From contig JBKECP010000045.1 in the NCBI GenBank assembly GCA_047974765.1, forward strand, positions 1-64,000: DNA of 64,000 bases, in the 5' to 3' direction. A model generated the notes under the pieces. That model was given only the letters and a program-made list of their open reading frames with translations, was not told the origin of the DNA and searched no databases. Of this stretch, positions 26,530 to 35,153 are shown one piece after another. The DNA comes from JBKECP01 sp047974765 (lineage in GTDB: Bacteria > Pseudomonadota > Gammaproteobacteria > Pseudomonadales > Halieaceae). Both the position numbers and the translations under genes were made by a program. The stretch's first letter is position 1, and every line of letters starts with the position of its first letter.

Positions 26530-27903
26530 ATGAGTCAAGGTATCTACAACGCACCCTGGGAAAAAGCATTTGATCGTCTGCTGACCCCACTGGAAGAGTT
26601 TATTCACCGCCAAACCACATCAGGCGTACTGTTAATGGTCTGCGCAGTGATTGCTCTGATTATCGCCAACAGTCCGCTGGCGGACAGCTATCAGCACTTT
26701 TTACACACCCCCATCAGCCTGAGTTTTGGTGAACACAGCTTTTCACTTTCCATCCATCACTGGATCAATGAACTGCTGATGGCCTTTTTTTTCCTGGTAA
26801 TGGGCCTGGAACTGAAACGCGAACTGCTGGTGGGAGAGCTTGCCTCTCCCAGCCAGGCCATGCTGCCCATTGTCGCAGCTATTGGCGGCATGGTACTGCC
26901 CGCACTGGCATACTATGCACTTAACAGCAGCGGCCATACGGCTGCTGGCTGGGGCATACCAATGGCCACCGATATTGCCTTTGCCGTTGGCGCCCTCAGC
27001 CTGCTTGGGGCGCGGGTGCCCAAATCTCTACTGACATTTCTGATTGCCCTGGCAATTGTCGACGACCTCGGCGCCGTTGCCGTTATCGCCCTGTTCTACT
27101 CCAGCAATCTGAGTTTTACCGCGCTGTTGTACGTTGCTGTCTGCACCGGTTTACTGGTCTGCCTGAACGCTATCGGAGTGCGCCGCACTCTGCCCTACGC
27201 CATTGTTGGCACTTTATTATGGCTGGCTATGCTGGCCAGCGGCATTCACGCCACCATCGCCGGGGTTATTATCGCTTTTTGCATACCGATTCACCCCAAA
27301 TTTGAGCCAAAAACCTTTATTGATAAAGTGGAAAAAACCTCCAAACAGATGCGTAAAGTTGTCTGGGACAACCCCGATATTATTCGCAACAACCGTTTCC
27401 GGGCACTGGTTACCTCACTGGAAAACGGGGTCAATCTGGTACAGGCACCTGCACAGCGAGCGGAAATTGCCCTCCACCTGCCAGTAGCTTATCTCATCAT
27501 TCCTGTCTTTGCCCTGGCCAACGCTGGTATTCCTATCGATTTTGCCAACTTTGGCAACTACCTCAGCAACAGTGTCAGTCTGGGTATTATTTGCGGCTTG
27601 CTGCTGGGCAAACCACTGGGCATTCTCTGTTTTACCTGGCTGGCTCTCAAATTGGGCTGGGCCAGACTGCCCCCCGATCTGAACATGGGTCATATTGCTG
27701 GCGTAGGACTGCTCGCAGGCATTGGTTTTACCATGTCAATCTTTATCGCCGACCTCGGCTTTATTGATTACCCTGATGATCTGCTGATGGCTAAAACCGG
27801 TATTTTACTGGCTTCACTGATAGCCGGACTGGGGGGCTACTTTTTATTGCGCACGCTGGGCTCACCCAACAGTCAGAGTAAGCCAGACGTGCTGCAACAC
27901 TAA
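26530..27903 (+). CDS. nhaA: Na+/H+ antiporter NhaA
   Basis: NhaA exchanges intracellular Na+ for two external protons in the inner membrane, supporting pH and salt homeostasis. It starts PWEKAFDRLLTPLEEFIHRQTT as many marine homologues do. The transport-core motifs are present: MATDIAFAVGAL (the TM4 unwound region) and IVDDLGAVAVIALFY, containing the adjacent Asp pair of TM5. An amphipathic LMAFFFLVMGLELKREL segment precedes them. The length of about 457 residues is longer than E. coli NhaA because of a linker around residues 260-310 (KVEKTSKQMRKVVWDNPDI). ATG 26530 gives the usual N-terminus; ATG 26485 has a better-placed GGAA and cannot be excluded. Confidence 0.95.
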   Translation: MSQGIYNAPWEKAFDRLLTPLEEFIHRQTTSGVLLMVCAVIALIIANSPLADSYQHFLHTPISLSFGEHSFSLSIHHWINELLMAFFFLVMGLELKRELLVGELASPSQAMLPIVAAIGGMVLPALAYYALNSSGHTAAGWGIPMATDIAFAVGALSLLGARVPKSLLTFLIALAIVDDLGAVAVIALFYSSNLSFTALLYVAVCTGLLVCLNAIGVRRTLPYAIVGTLLWLAMLASGIHATIAGVIIAFCIPIHPKFEPKTFIDKVEKTSKQMRKVVWDNPDIIRNNRFRALVTSLENGVNLVQAPAQRAEIALHLPVAYLIIPVFALANAGIPIDFANFGNYLSNSVSLGIICGLLLGKPLGILCFTWLALKLGWARLPPDLNMGHIAGVGLLAGIGFTMSIFIADLGFIDYPDDLLMAKTGILLASLIAGLGGYFLLRTLGSPNSQSKPDVLQH

Positions 27904-27960
27904 AAATATACCAACCTTTATAGCAGCTTATAACAACGCTTCATTAACGGAAAACTCTGC

Positions 27961-28719
27961 ATGTCATCAACATCCCGACTCAACGGCAAAGTTGCCATCG
28001 TTACTGGCGGCGCCAAAAATCTGGGCGGTTTGATCAGCCGGGATCTGGCCAGTCTCGGCGCCAATGTCGTCATCCATTTCAACAGCGATGCCGCCAGAAC
28101 AGAAGCCGAAAAAAACGCTGCTATTATCGCTGCCATGGGTCGTGAAACTTTGCTGGTGCAAAGTGATCTGACCCTCCCGTCCAATATGGCCGCACTGTTC
28201 GATCAGACCACAGAAAAATTTGGCAGTATTGATATCGCCATCAATACCGTTGGCAAGGTACTGCGTAAACCTATTACTGATACCAGTGAAGCTGAATTTG
28301 ATTCGATGATGGACATCAACGCCAAATCTGCTTTTTTCTTCATCAAGGAAGCCGGCCAACGCCTCAATGACAATGGCAGTATTGTTACCATTCTGACCTC
28401 ATTGTTGGCTGCCTTTACCGGTGGTTACGCCACCTACGCCGGTGCCAAAGCACCGGTAGAGCATTTTACCCGTGCGGCAGCCAAAGAATTTGGTGAACGC
28501 GGTATTTCAGTGAGTGCGGTTGCGCCAGGCCCGATGGATACCCCTTTCTTCTATGCTGAAGAAACGCCGGAACGGGTGGAATATCTCAAGTCACAGGCCA
28601 TGCACAACCGCTTGACCAATATTGAAGATATTGCTCCGCTGGTAAAATTTCTGGTGACCGAAGGCGGCTGGGTAACTGGTCAGACTATTTTTGCCAACGG
28701 TGGCTTTACCACCCGCTGA
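27961..28719 (+). CDS. short-chain dehydrogenase/reductase
   Basis: A 252-residue classical SDR using NAD(P)(H). The glycine-rich cofactor motif is atypical (VTGGAKNLGG, residues about 14-23). The active site has Ser in ILTSLLAAF, Tyr in TYAGAKAPVEHF and Lys four residues on (YxxxK read as Y-A-G-A-K). The AVAPGPMDTPFF loop is normal. The C-terminal WVTGQTIFANGGFTTR is typical of 3-oxoacyl-ACP-reductase-like SDRs. The substrate is unknown. An ACGGAA element precedes the ATG. Confidence 0.9.
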   Translation: MSSTSRLNGKVAIVTGGAKNLGGLISRDLASLGANVVIHFNSDAARTEAEKNAAIIAAMGRETLLVQSDLTLPSNMAALFDQTTEKFGSIDIAINTVGKVLRKPITDTSEAEFDSMMDINAKSAFFFIKEAGQRLNDNGSIVTILTSLLAAFTGGYATYAGAKAPVEHFTRAAAKEFGERGISVSAVAPGPMDTPFFYAEETPERVEYLKSQAMHNRLTNIEDIAPLVKFLVTEGGWVTGQTIFANGGFTTR

Positions 28720-28734
28720 GGGCCAAAACGGCCC
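28720..28734 (+). terminator. short hairpin after the SDR gene
   Basis: GGGCC (28720-28724) and GGCCC (28730-28734) form a 5-bp stem with an AAAAC loop, starting at the SDR stop codon. The same CCAAAACGGCCCGCGAT string recurs in the large inverted repeat at 28907-28964. Confidence 0.4.
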
Positions 28735-28906
28735 GCGATGCGTCTGCTTTCACAAGCCTATTGATAGTGAATTTAAGCAGGCGGATGAATGATGGCTGCC
28801 TATGGGCCGCCGTCACCCCTGCGGGGCTGCGCCGCATTGCGGCTTGTTTCAAATTGCTGCGCAATTTGTCGAACCAGGCTGGCGATTCTCATCCAGCCCA
28901 GACCAG
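28735..28906. other. hairpin-rich intergenic DNA before tRNA-Val
   Basis: No gene is supported. The DNA contains GC-rich hairpins, including the perfect CAAATTGC-TGC-GCAATTTG near 28850-28868. ORFs crossing here (for example 28802-29011) read through antisense tRNA and look spurious. It resembles degenerate intergenic repeat DNA; I cannot classify it. Confidence 0.4.
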
Positions 28907-28961
28907 CCAGATACCAAAACGGCCCGCGATAACGGCCCGCGATGCGGGCCGTTTTGGTATC

Positions 28962-28964
<3 letters not shown>
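28907..28964 (-). terminator. 21-bp perfect inverted repeat after tRNA-Val
   Basis: The arms 28907-28927 and 28944-28964 are perfect inverted repeats that begin CCAGATACCAAAACGG. The 16-base loop contains another copy of ACGGCCCGCGAT. The outermost TGG of the right arm is the tRNA CCA end. On the minus strand this is immediately downstream of the tRNA and probably stops transcription. Confidence 0.7.
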
Positions 28965-29038
<74 letters not shown>

Positions 29039-29103
29039 GAAGAGGTGGCGCATTATAAGCAGACACCAGAATTTCCTCAACCAGGATTTTCAGGCTGTAG
29101 CTT

Positions 29104-30117
29104 TCAGTCAAGCTGGCTGACCAGGTGCATTTGCCAACGGCTGCGCCAGTCCCGGGCAAGCAGAGGCTTGAGGGCGAGCATGCCAACGCAACCAATATTT
29201 TTCTCCAGATAATCCATCTCTGTCAGGCGCTCTTCAATACCTTCGCCACCACCGACAGCAAAGCCCTGCTGGCGCATCATCAGTACACCTTTAGTGCGCA
29301 TACCCAGCTCTGTATACAGGCGCAGATAGCACAGCATGTCAGCCAGTACCGAGCCGTCAAAGCGCTCACGCAAACCTGTCAGAAATTCACCCATCCGGGA
29401 GCCACTGACTTCACCTGAGCGCAACAGTTCAATCAGGGCAAGGTCACCATCGAGTCCCTGTTGCAGCCAGCTTCGCATAGCGTGGGCACTTTGCAAAAAA
29501 ACCAGTACCAAAAAAGCAGGCAAACAACTAACCACCAGCAGGGTAAGAGTAATTGGTGACAGATAAAAGCGGTTAAAGAGCCAATGCAGACTGAGTGCCA
29601 TCAACAGTCCTGGCAGGCAATAAATAATATTTTTTCGACGATTGCGTTCACTGAACAGTTGGGTGGCAATAGCAAAAACCGCTGTTACACCGCCGTGCAT
29701 GATGGCGGTACCAAATCCTCGGACCAGCCAAACAACCTGGGGCATCGACTTTAGCGTCATCACATAGTAGAGATTTTCAACAATCGCAAAGCCCGCACCA
29801 ACAGCAAAACCAAGAATGGCTGCATCCACTAAAAAGCCAATTCGATGCTGCCGAAAAAGCCACAGCACAATAGCCGCCTTCACACTTTCTTCCAGCAGAG
29901 GAATCAGCCAGTAGGAAGAAAATACACTGAGCTGCTCCAAATGCAGCATATGTATACCGGCGATAACACAAAGCAGGCCAACAACACCGCCCATAACCGT
30001 CACCTCACAAACCAGCCGCAAAGGAACCAGACGAAAACCGTCCATCCACCGCAGCATGATGAGGAAAAAAAGTACCGGGATAGTGCCCAGCAAGAAACTG
30101 ATACTACTACTGGCCAT
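29104..30117 (-). CDS. PrsW-family intramembrane metalloprotease
   Basis: PrsW-type proteases are polytopic membrane enzymes; Bacillus PrsW makes the first cut in the anti-sigma factor RsiW. The catalytic signature is visible: PLLEESVKA (paired Glu, about residue 80), GAGFAIVENLYY and GTAIMHGGVTA (His), followed by ALSLHWLFN (His). About seven hydrophobic segments precede a soluble C-terminal about 110 residues that may bind the substrate. It is the third gene of a sigma / anti-sigma / protease set on the minus strand, which strongly suggests the upstream anti-sigma factor as substrate. ATG 30117 puts the first helix at the N-terminus; ATG 30156 is an alternative. Confidence 0.85.
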   Translation of the reverse strand: MASSSISFLLGTIPVLFFLIMLRWMDGFRLVPLRLVCEVTVMGGVVGLLCVIAGIHMLHLEQLSVFSSYWLIPLLEESVKAAIVLWLFRQHRIGFLVDAAILGFAVGAGFAIVENLYYVMTLKSMPQVVWLVRGFGTAIMHGGVTAVFAIATQLFSERNRRKNIIYCLPGLLMALSLHWLFNRFYLSPITLTLLVVSCLPAFLVLVFLQSAHAMRSWLQQGLDGDLALIELLRSGEVSGSRMGEFLTGLRERFDGSVLADMLCYLRLYTELGMRTKGVLMMRQQGFAVGGGEGIEERLTEMDYLEKNIGCVGMLALKPLLARDWRSRWQMHLVSQLD

Positions 30118-30233
30118 AGCCTTGCGCTCACTGCATGGGTGTTGCTGATACGCCATTTGCCCGATTTATCGGCATGCTTTTGTTCCCAAAAAGGGCAGCC
30201 CAAAGGCCGCCTATGCGAGAACTGCCGTCAGGA

Positions 30234-31049
30234 TCAACCCGGGCCGATTATCAACTCATTAACAGGCTGGCCGTCGCGCTGCAGGGCAATGCGAATTTGG
30301 GGAGCAAGTATCAGGTCTTGTGCATATTCACCATCCGTAGTGACCGGCTCAAGCATGAACCGTTTGCGCCAACTCCCATCAACTGCCATCCGCAACTGCT
30401 CACCTGCAGCGCTCCGACCAATCGTTACAGCAGCATCAGTGTGATTTATCTTCCATTGCCAGCCACTGCCAGCGATTTCCAGTACCAGATTACTCAGTGG
30501 TATGGAGGCGTCCAACTCCAGATCCAGGACAAGCTGATCGTTATCGCGTATCAGTGTCGCGCTGCCATCCAGTTCAGCCCAATGCCAGCGCCGACGTTCA
30601 ATCAGCTTGTCTGTATCCAGTAGTGAACCCGACATCCATGCCTGCATACCAGCTTCTACTGTGTGATCCTCAAGCAGATGCATACTCAGGCTCACCGCCA
30701 TAATCAGACTCGCAGCCAGTGCCATGCCCACCACCCAGTTTACCGCCGGACGTGGCATCTCCGGTATACGGCGACGCTCCTGTACATACCCCTGTTTATC
30801 AACGCGTCCACTCTCACAGGACAATATGCTGAAACAGCCAAGTTCGGATTTAATATTTGCAGCCAACTGCGGTGGCACATCTATCAACGGCAAGTCATCC
30901 AGGCGGGATTTAAGATCACCAAGTTCAGCCAGCAAAATACCAGCCTCAGATGAATCGGCAAATTCATCCTGCAACTGCTGCCATTCATGTGGCGACAACA
31001 CACCATCAAAACCTGCCTGCAAACGGAGTTTGTCAGCATCACTCAACAC
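30234..31049 (-). CDS. membrane anti-sigma factor (putative)
   Basis: A protein of about 271 residues with a cytoplasmic N-terminal about 100-residue helical region (LSDADKLRLQAGFDGVLSPH) like many anti-sigma domains. A single membrane helix follows (NWVVGMALAASLIMAVSLSM, about residues 115-135), then a periplasmic domain rich in beta-strand. It lacks a clear HxxxCxxC zinc motif. The start is set at GTG 31049 because AAGGAGG lies eight bases upstream and it overlaps the sigma-factor stop at 31039 by 11 bases, so translation is coupled. It should hold the ECF sigma factor at the membrane until processed, probably by the downstream PrsW-like protease. Confidence 0.75.
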   Translation of the reverse strand: MLSDADKLRLQAGFDGVLSPHEWQQLQDEFADSSEAGILLAELGDLKSRLDDLPLIDVPPQLAANIKSELGCFSILSCESGRVDKQGYVQERRRIPEMPRPAVNWVVGMALAASLIMAVSLSMHLLEDHTVEAGMQAWMSGSLLDTDKLIERRRWHWAELDGSATLIRDNDQLVLDLELDASIPLSNLVLEIAGSGWQWKINHTDAAVTIGRSAAGEQLRMAVDGSWRKRFMLEPVTTDGEYAQDLILAPQIRIALQRDGQPVNELIIGPG

Positions 31050-31659
31050 GGCCCATACCTCCTTCAAACAGATCGCGCAGCCTGCACCGTGCTTCAAACA
31101 GACGCGACTTCACTGTTTTTTCCGGTATTGACAAAATTTCAGATATTTCATCGTATGAACATTCTGAAAAATGTCGCAATACGATGACTGCCCGGTGCTC
31201 ATCACTCAGCTGCATCACTGTGTTTTGTACCTGATCCTGAATTTGTGCCTGATGTAACGCGCTCTGTGGATCCCCCCCCTGAGCCATTAGACAGTCATCC
31301 GTACCATGTACGTCATGGGGTCGCCGTTTCCAGTCCGCAGCCTGATTGATTCCGATACGATACAACCAGCTGAAAAAAACATGCTCTGACCGAAAACTGT
31401 GCAGCTTTTCAAACGCTCTGACAAAAGTTATCTGCGTGACATCTGCCGCATCGTCTACATCGCCAAGCATACGAAATGCCATTCTGTAGATAACGCCGTG
31501 ATAAAGCTCCACAAGCTCCCCCAACGCCTCTGCATCCCCCTGCTGCCCCCGTTTAACCAATCGGCCATCCCTGGCCCGTTCCCACTCCCTATTCACAAGT
31601 ACGCTGCCAGAGCAAAAAAGTTGGAAAAAAAATAATTTTTTCTTCACGGGGAAACCCAC
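31039..31659 (-). CDS. ECF-type RNA polymerase sigma factor
   Basis: A protein of up to 206 residues with sigma region 2 (YHGVIYRMAFRMLGDVDDAA then DVTQITFVRAFEKL, and FFSWLYRIGINQAADWKRR) and region 4 (LSDEHRAVIVLRHFSECSYDEI and KTVKSRLFEARCRLRDLF). It would direct core RNA polymerase to a small regulon, usually including its own operon. The open frame begins at GTG 31659. The real start may be a later GTG or TTG, since homology begins around GRLVKRGQQGD and a long A/T tract encodes the first residues. It overlaps the anti-sigma gene and is preceded by STAS, kinase and phosphatase genes on the same strand. Confidence 0.92.
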   Translation of the reverse strand: MGFPVKKKLFFFQLFCSGSVLVNREWERARDGRLVKRGQQGDAEALGELVELYHGVIYRMAFRMLGDVDDAADVTQITFVRAFEKLHSFRSEHVFFSWLYRIGINQAADWKRRPHDVHGTDDCLMAQGGDPQSALHQAQIQDQVQNTVMQLSDEHRAVIVLRHFSECSYDEISEILSIPEKTVKSRLFEARCRLRDLFEGGMGRVE

Positions 31660-31674
31660 TGAAACAGATACCTG

Positions 31675-31980
31675 TCATATTGGCCCCCATTCATCTGCGG
31701 GAAGCACCTCAAACAACATGTCAAAACCGGAATAATGAAGAATCTCAAGGATATGCGGATTTACCTGAATCAACCGGAGACCACCACCACAGCCAACCAG
31801 GCGCTTATGTGATTTCAACATCACCCCAAGACCAGCACTGGAGATATAATCCAGCGCCAGCATGTCGATATCCACATGCCCGACAAGCTCCTCAAAATAG
31901 GGCTCGGCATGTGCTGTAGCAGCAGCATCAAAACGGCCAACAAGACGAATTCCGCTATCGAGCGGGTAAACCTCAAACAT
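31675..31980 (-). CDS. STAS anti-sigma factor antagonist (RsbV-like)
   Basis: A 101-residue single STAS domain. The conserved phosphorylation loop LDYISSAGLGVMLKSHKRL (about residues 43-61) contains the Ser that partner kinases modify. In partner switching the dephosphorylated form binds the kinase and frees its target. The gene overlaps the upstream kinase gene by eight bases, so the two are made together, and the ECF sigma gene starts only about 16 bases downstream. The downstream target is unknown; it may be the sigma factor in this operon or a separate diguanylate/phosphodiesterase-type output. Confidence 0.9.
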   Translation of the reverse strand: MFEVYPLDSGIRLVGRFDAAATAHAEPYFEELVGHVDIDMLALDYISSAGLGVMLKSHKRLVGCGGGLRLIQVNPHILEILHYSGFDMLFEVLPADEWGPI

Positions 31981-32392
31981 GGTGTATTGACTCCGTGGTT
32001 ACACTGAAACTGAAGGTGCTGTTCCAGTTGTGATATTGATAATGTAGCGGACCAACCAGGCTGCGCACCAAATGCAAACCAAGCCCCCCTACCTCACGCT
32101 CACTCAGCGGCCGGGATGTATCCACCGGCGCGACTGTTGCCGGATCAAAAGGTGTATCGACACCGTGATCTGTCAGGCTCACCTGGATAACACCTTCACT
32201 CAAGGTCATTTCCAGTGAGATTTGCTGTATCGTGCTATTGCTGTGGCACAGCATATTCACAAATAATTCTTCAGTGGCAAGATCAACTTTGTAGGCCAGC
32301 GCTGTCGACAACCCGTGCCTGGCAAACCAGGCTTCACGGCTTGCAACAATGCGCTCAAGCTCTGCCAGCTCTCTGTCCAGTATCAGCTTCAT
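31973..32392 (-). CDS. RsbW-like serine kinase (HATPase_c)
   Basis: A 139-residue GHKL ATPase domain alone. The N-box is DLATEELFVNMLCHS (about 42-56), the G1 box is LTDHGVDTPFDP and the G2 box is GGLGLHLVRSLVG. In RsbW/SpoIIAB-type systems this protein phosphorylates the STAS antagonist and binds a sigma factor or other target. It lies between the phosphatase and STAS genes, the standard order of a partner-switching operon, and overlaps the STAS start by eight bases. No histidine phosphoacceptor domain is present, so it is not a two-component sensor. Confidence 0.88.
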   Translation of the reverse strand: MKLILDRELAELERIVASREAWFARHGLSTALAYKVDLATEELFVNMLCHSNSTIQQISLEMTLSEGVIQVSLTDHGVDTPFDPATVAPVDTSRPLSEREVGGLGLHLVRSLVGPLHYQYHNWNSTFSFSVTTESIHHV

Positions 32393-32452
32393 ACTTATTC
32401 ACTGCGTCTGCACAAACTCATAAAATGCCATTTTTGATACTCAAAACTGTAT

Positions 32453-33220
32453 TTACTTTTCACCTGTCGACACCCGCCTGACCAGCACGATAGTCAGATC
32501 ATCCTGCTGGTCTGCATTACCACCAAATTGCGTCAACTGCGCCAGCAGATAGTCAGACAGATCTGCCATCGGACCACCGGACCACCGCCGGAACAGGGCC
32601 GCAACCCGCTCACGGCCAAAAATTTCCCCTGAACCTTCGTACTCATAGACACCATCAGACAGCACCGCCAGAATGTCGCCCGGTGCCAATACCAGCTCAC
32701 GCGCAGGCCCTGCACAATCAACCGTCATCGTACCCAGCGGGAAGATGGTCGGGCCGTACCACTGGCATGTGGTGGTGGCTGCCTGATAGTGAAGGATCGG
32801 CCCCTGGCCAGCAGAGAAATAACGGATGCGATGCGATAAAGGATCAAGAAAACCGGCAAAAGCGGTTACAAAGCGATCGTCGGGCAAATCCTCATCCAGT
32901 TGGTTATTAACGTGAATATAGGCTTCGTCGAGGTCTGCACCCACCCGGAAAGCAACGCGAAACATGGCCTGCATCTGGGTCGCACAAAGGGCCGGACCAA
33001 AGCCGTGGCCGGTGGCATCACCCAACAGGATAAAAACACCCTGCTCCAGAGCAACCAGATCGAACATATCGCCCCCTGTATCCTCAGCCGGACGCAGGCA
33101 GCCATACATATCATAGCCCTGCACAAGCGGCATATGAGGCGGCAAAATACTCATCTGTATATCGCGGGCAGCGGCTATATCATCTGCACGCAAAGTCACT
33201 GTTGGTGCTGACTCACCCAT
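32453..33220 (-). CDS. SpoIIE/RsbU-type PP2C phosphatase
   Basis: A PPM-type serine phosphatase of about 255 residues, expected to dephosphorylate the RsbV-like STAS protein. An N-terminal RsbU-like helix (DIAAARDIQMSILPPHMP) leads into the catalytic fold. Metal-binding Asp residues lie in EDTGGDMFDLV, GDATGHGFGPAL, LSDGVYEYEG and DQQDDLTIVLV. No sensor domain is attached, so the signal must come from a partner or from dimerisation. ATG 33220 (MGESAPTV) is preferred to ATG 33235. It is the first gene of the six-gene signalling cassette and is separated from the kinase gene by about 60 bases. Confidence 0.9.
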   Translation of the reverse strand: MGESAPTVTLRADDIAAARDIQMSILPPHMPLVQGYDMYGCLRPAEDTGGDMFDLVALEQGVFILLGDATGHGFGPALCATQMQAMFRVAFRVGADLDEAYIHVNNQLDEDLPDDRFVTAFAGFLDPLSHRIRYFSAGQGPILHYQAATTTCQWYGPTIFPLGTMTVDCAGPARELVLAPGDILAVLSDGVYEYEGSGEIFGRERVAALFRRWSGGPMADLSDYLLAQLTQFGGNADQQDDLTIVLVRRVSTGEK

Positions 33221-33346
33221 CCAGCACTCCCCCAACCCGCAAGACTAGCGAGAACTAATTTTTATTAATGTAAAAACGCCAGTTACAAGAGAATAATAGT
33301 GCCTGCGCCGGGGAAAATAAAAGCGGGAATTAAATCTCCCTTTCCG

Positions 33347-35086
33347 TCAGCGCAGATAATCTGAAGGAAACTGCCTTTGGCATGCTGCCTGCGCCTCCCG
33401 GGCATCAGACTCTGCCTTCATCTGCAGCAAGGCACGAAAACGAATATGGCAGGCACGATACTGCCAGGGCTGAACATCAAGCACGGCCTGAGCCTTCTGT
33501 ACCGCCATTGGATAAACACCCATAGCCAGTGCGCGTGCGGCAAGCTCCAGCTGTATAGCCAGTACATTGGCCGTTGGCAATTGCATATGGATAACTGGCA
33601 GACCATCGTTACGCTCCATGAATATTGCCGTCTCTGTCTGCAACAGCATCCGCCATTTACCGCTTTGTTCCAGTATATTGGCACGGATCATACCGCCCGC
33701 CCGATGTCTGGGCCAAAGCAGGTAGCGAGCACCAGAATTAGCCAGCACCTCCTGCCAATGTGGTCGCCGGGCCAGCACATTCACATAATCAAGATAAGTT
33801 TGATCGCTATAAAGCGTATTGGCACGACCATCGATAAAAACCCTGAGTGCGCCATCGGTTCGCCAGTGCAGATAGCCCCCCCAGTTATAGTAGGCAAATA
33901 CGTTTCCTTTCAGATTATTGGCCTGGATCACATCCACCATGTACTCGGGGTAACTGTACTGAGCCGTCAGATAATGAAAGGCCGGTGCCGCCGCTATCGG
34001 ATAAGGTGCCAGACGCAGCAGTCCGACAAGTAACAATACTCCTCCAAGCAATACATTCCACCGTGTCCGCCCATTCAGCCACCGCAAACCATAAGCGGCC
34101 AGCGGTGCACAAAAGACCGCCAACGTAAGCGCAAACAAGGGAATAAAACGGCGGCTGGTCAATGCCATCGCCAGTGTAAACAGAACCAGTAATAACCAAG
34201 GCCAGGGCACACTGCCACACCGGTACCGGGCCAGCAGAAGATAGCCTGCCAGACTCAACGGCAGCAGCGAAATTGACCCGTAAAACAATGGTGCACGAAT
34301 ACCACCGGGCCTCCAGATCGGCAGCCACTCGGCGATCTGTCGAAAGGGTGAATCCGCCTGCAAGGCATAGACCAGGGGCATCAATACCACCTTGACACCA
34401 TCGGGGTTAAGCAGGCAAACAGCCACACAGCCCAGATACAGCCATGCCACCTGCCGCAGTGCCAACCAGGAAAAATGCCTGTAGGGGAAAAGCAGCAAAG
34501 GCAGTGTCAACAAACCGTAAATAAAGCCGCCGTGCAGATTCACCCACACCAGAAAAAGTAACGCAAAGGACCAGAAACCCGCCCGCGACACTACCAGGTG
34601 CAGCATGATGACCGTGCATAGCAGACTGTACAGATGAGGGCGAACATCCAGAAAGGGCGCGCCAACAGCCATCGCTACAACTGCCAGCAGCAAAGAAGCC
34701 GGATGGTTCCGGGTCAACCGATACAGTAACAGCTGCAAGCCACTGTAACTGGCCACTAGTATCAGCCATTTCCAGTAAACCAGTGCCTGCAGGCCGAACA
34801 AGCGATACCAGCCCCAGTAGATCAGATCCGCCAGCCACTCATGGTTGCGCCAGCGCTCACCATTGGCACTAAAGGACCAGTCATCACGCAGCCAGAGTGT
34901 GCCCTGCTCGATAATTTCACGACCGCTGGCCAGATGCCACCACAGATCCGAACCTGCCATCTCGGTGTAACCATAAGACAGAAACCACAGTGCTCCGGCC
35001 AGGTACCACAGGCTCAAAAGCAGGAATTTATTCCGTTTCTCTACTGCCATCATCACTGTTGTCATTATCCATACAGATCCATTCAC
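33347..35086 (-). CDS. polytopic membrane protein, GT-C glycosyltransferase-like
   Basis: A 579-residue protein with about 11-12 hydrophobic helices. The first periplasmic loop has the pattern GSDLWWHLASGREIIEQG then NHEWLADLIYWGWY, recurrent in large bacterial membrane proteins related to GT-C lipid-linked sugar transferases. The soluble C-terminal part starts near VFAYYNWGGYLHWRT and ends in a TPR-like helical stretch. The acidic Asp after the first helix would be the usual GT-C catalytic position. I cannot give a substrate. It lies head-to-tail with another membrane transferase upstream (35154-36911). They may cooperate in glycan or lipid decoration. The start may be one of several Met residues in the first 13. 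Confidence 0.6.
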   Translation of the reverse strand: MNGSVWIMTTVMMAVEKRNKFLLLSLWYLAGALWFLSYGYTEMAGSDLWWHLASGREIIEQGTLWLRDDWSFSANGERWRNHEWLADLIYWGWYRLFGLQALVYWKWLILVASYSGLQLLLYRLTRNHPASLLLAVVAMAVGAPFLDVRPHLYSLLCTVIMLHLVVSRAGFWSFALLFLVWVNLHGGFIYGLLTLPLLLFPYRHFSWLALRQVAWLYLGCVAVCLLNPDGVKVVLMPLVYALQADSPFRQIAEWLPIWRPGGIRAPLFYGSISLLPLSLAGYLLLARYRCGSVPWPWLLLVLFTLAMALTSRRFIPLFALTLAVFCAPLAAYGLRWLNGRTRWNVLLGGVLLLVGLLRLAPYPIAAAPAFHYLTAQYSYPEYMVDVIQANNLKGNVFAYYNWGGYLHWRTDGALRVFIDGRANTLYSDQTYLDYVNVLARRPHWQEVLANSGARYLLWPRHRAGGMIRANILEQSGKWRMLLQTETAIFMERNDGLPVIHMQLPTANVLAIQLELAARALAMGVYPMAVQKAQAVLDVQPWQYRACHIRFRALLQMKAESDAREAQAACQRQFPSDYLR

Positions 35087-35153
35087 AATCGCCGGGACAG
35101 CCTGTAGTGCCTACATGCAGTACCTATTTGTAATGCCCGCTGATATTTGTCCG

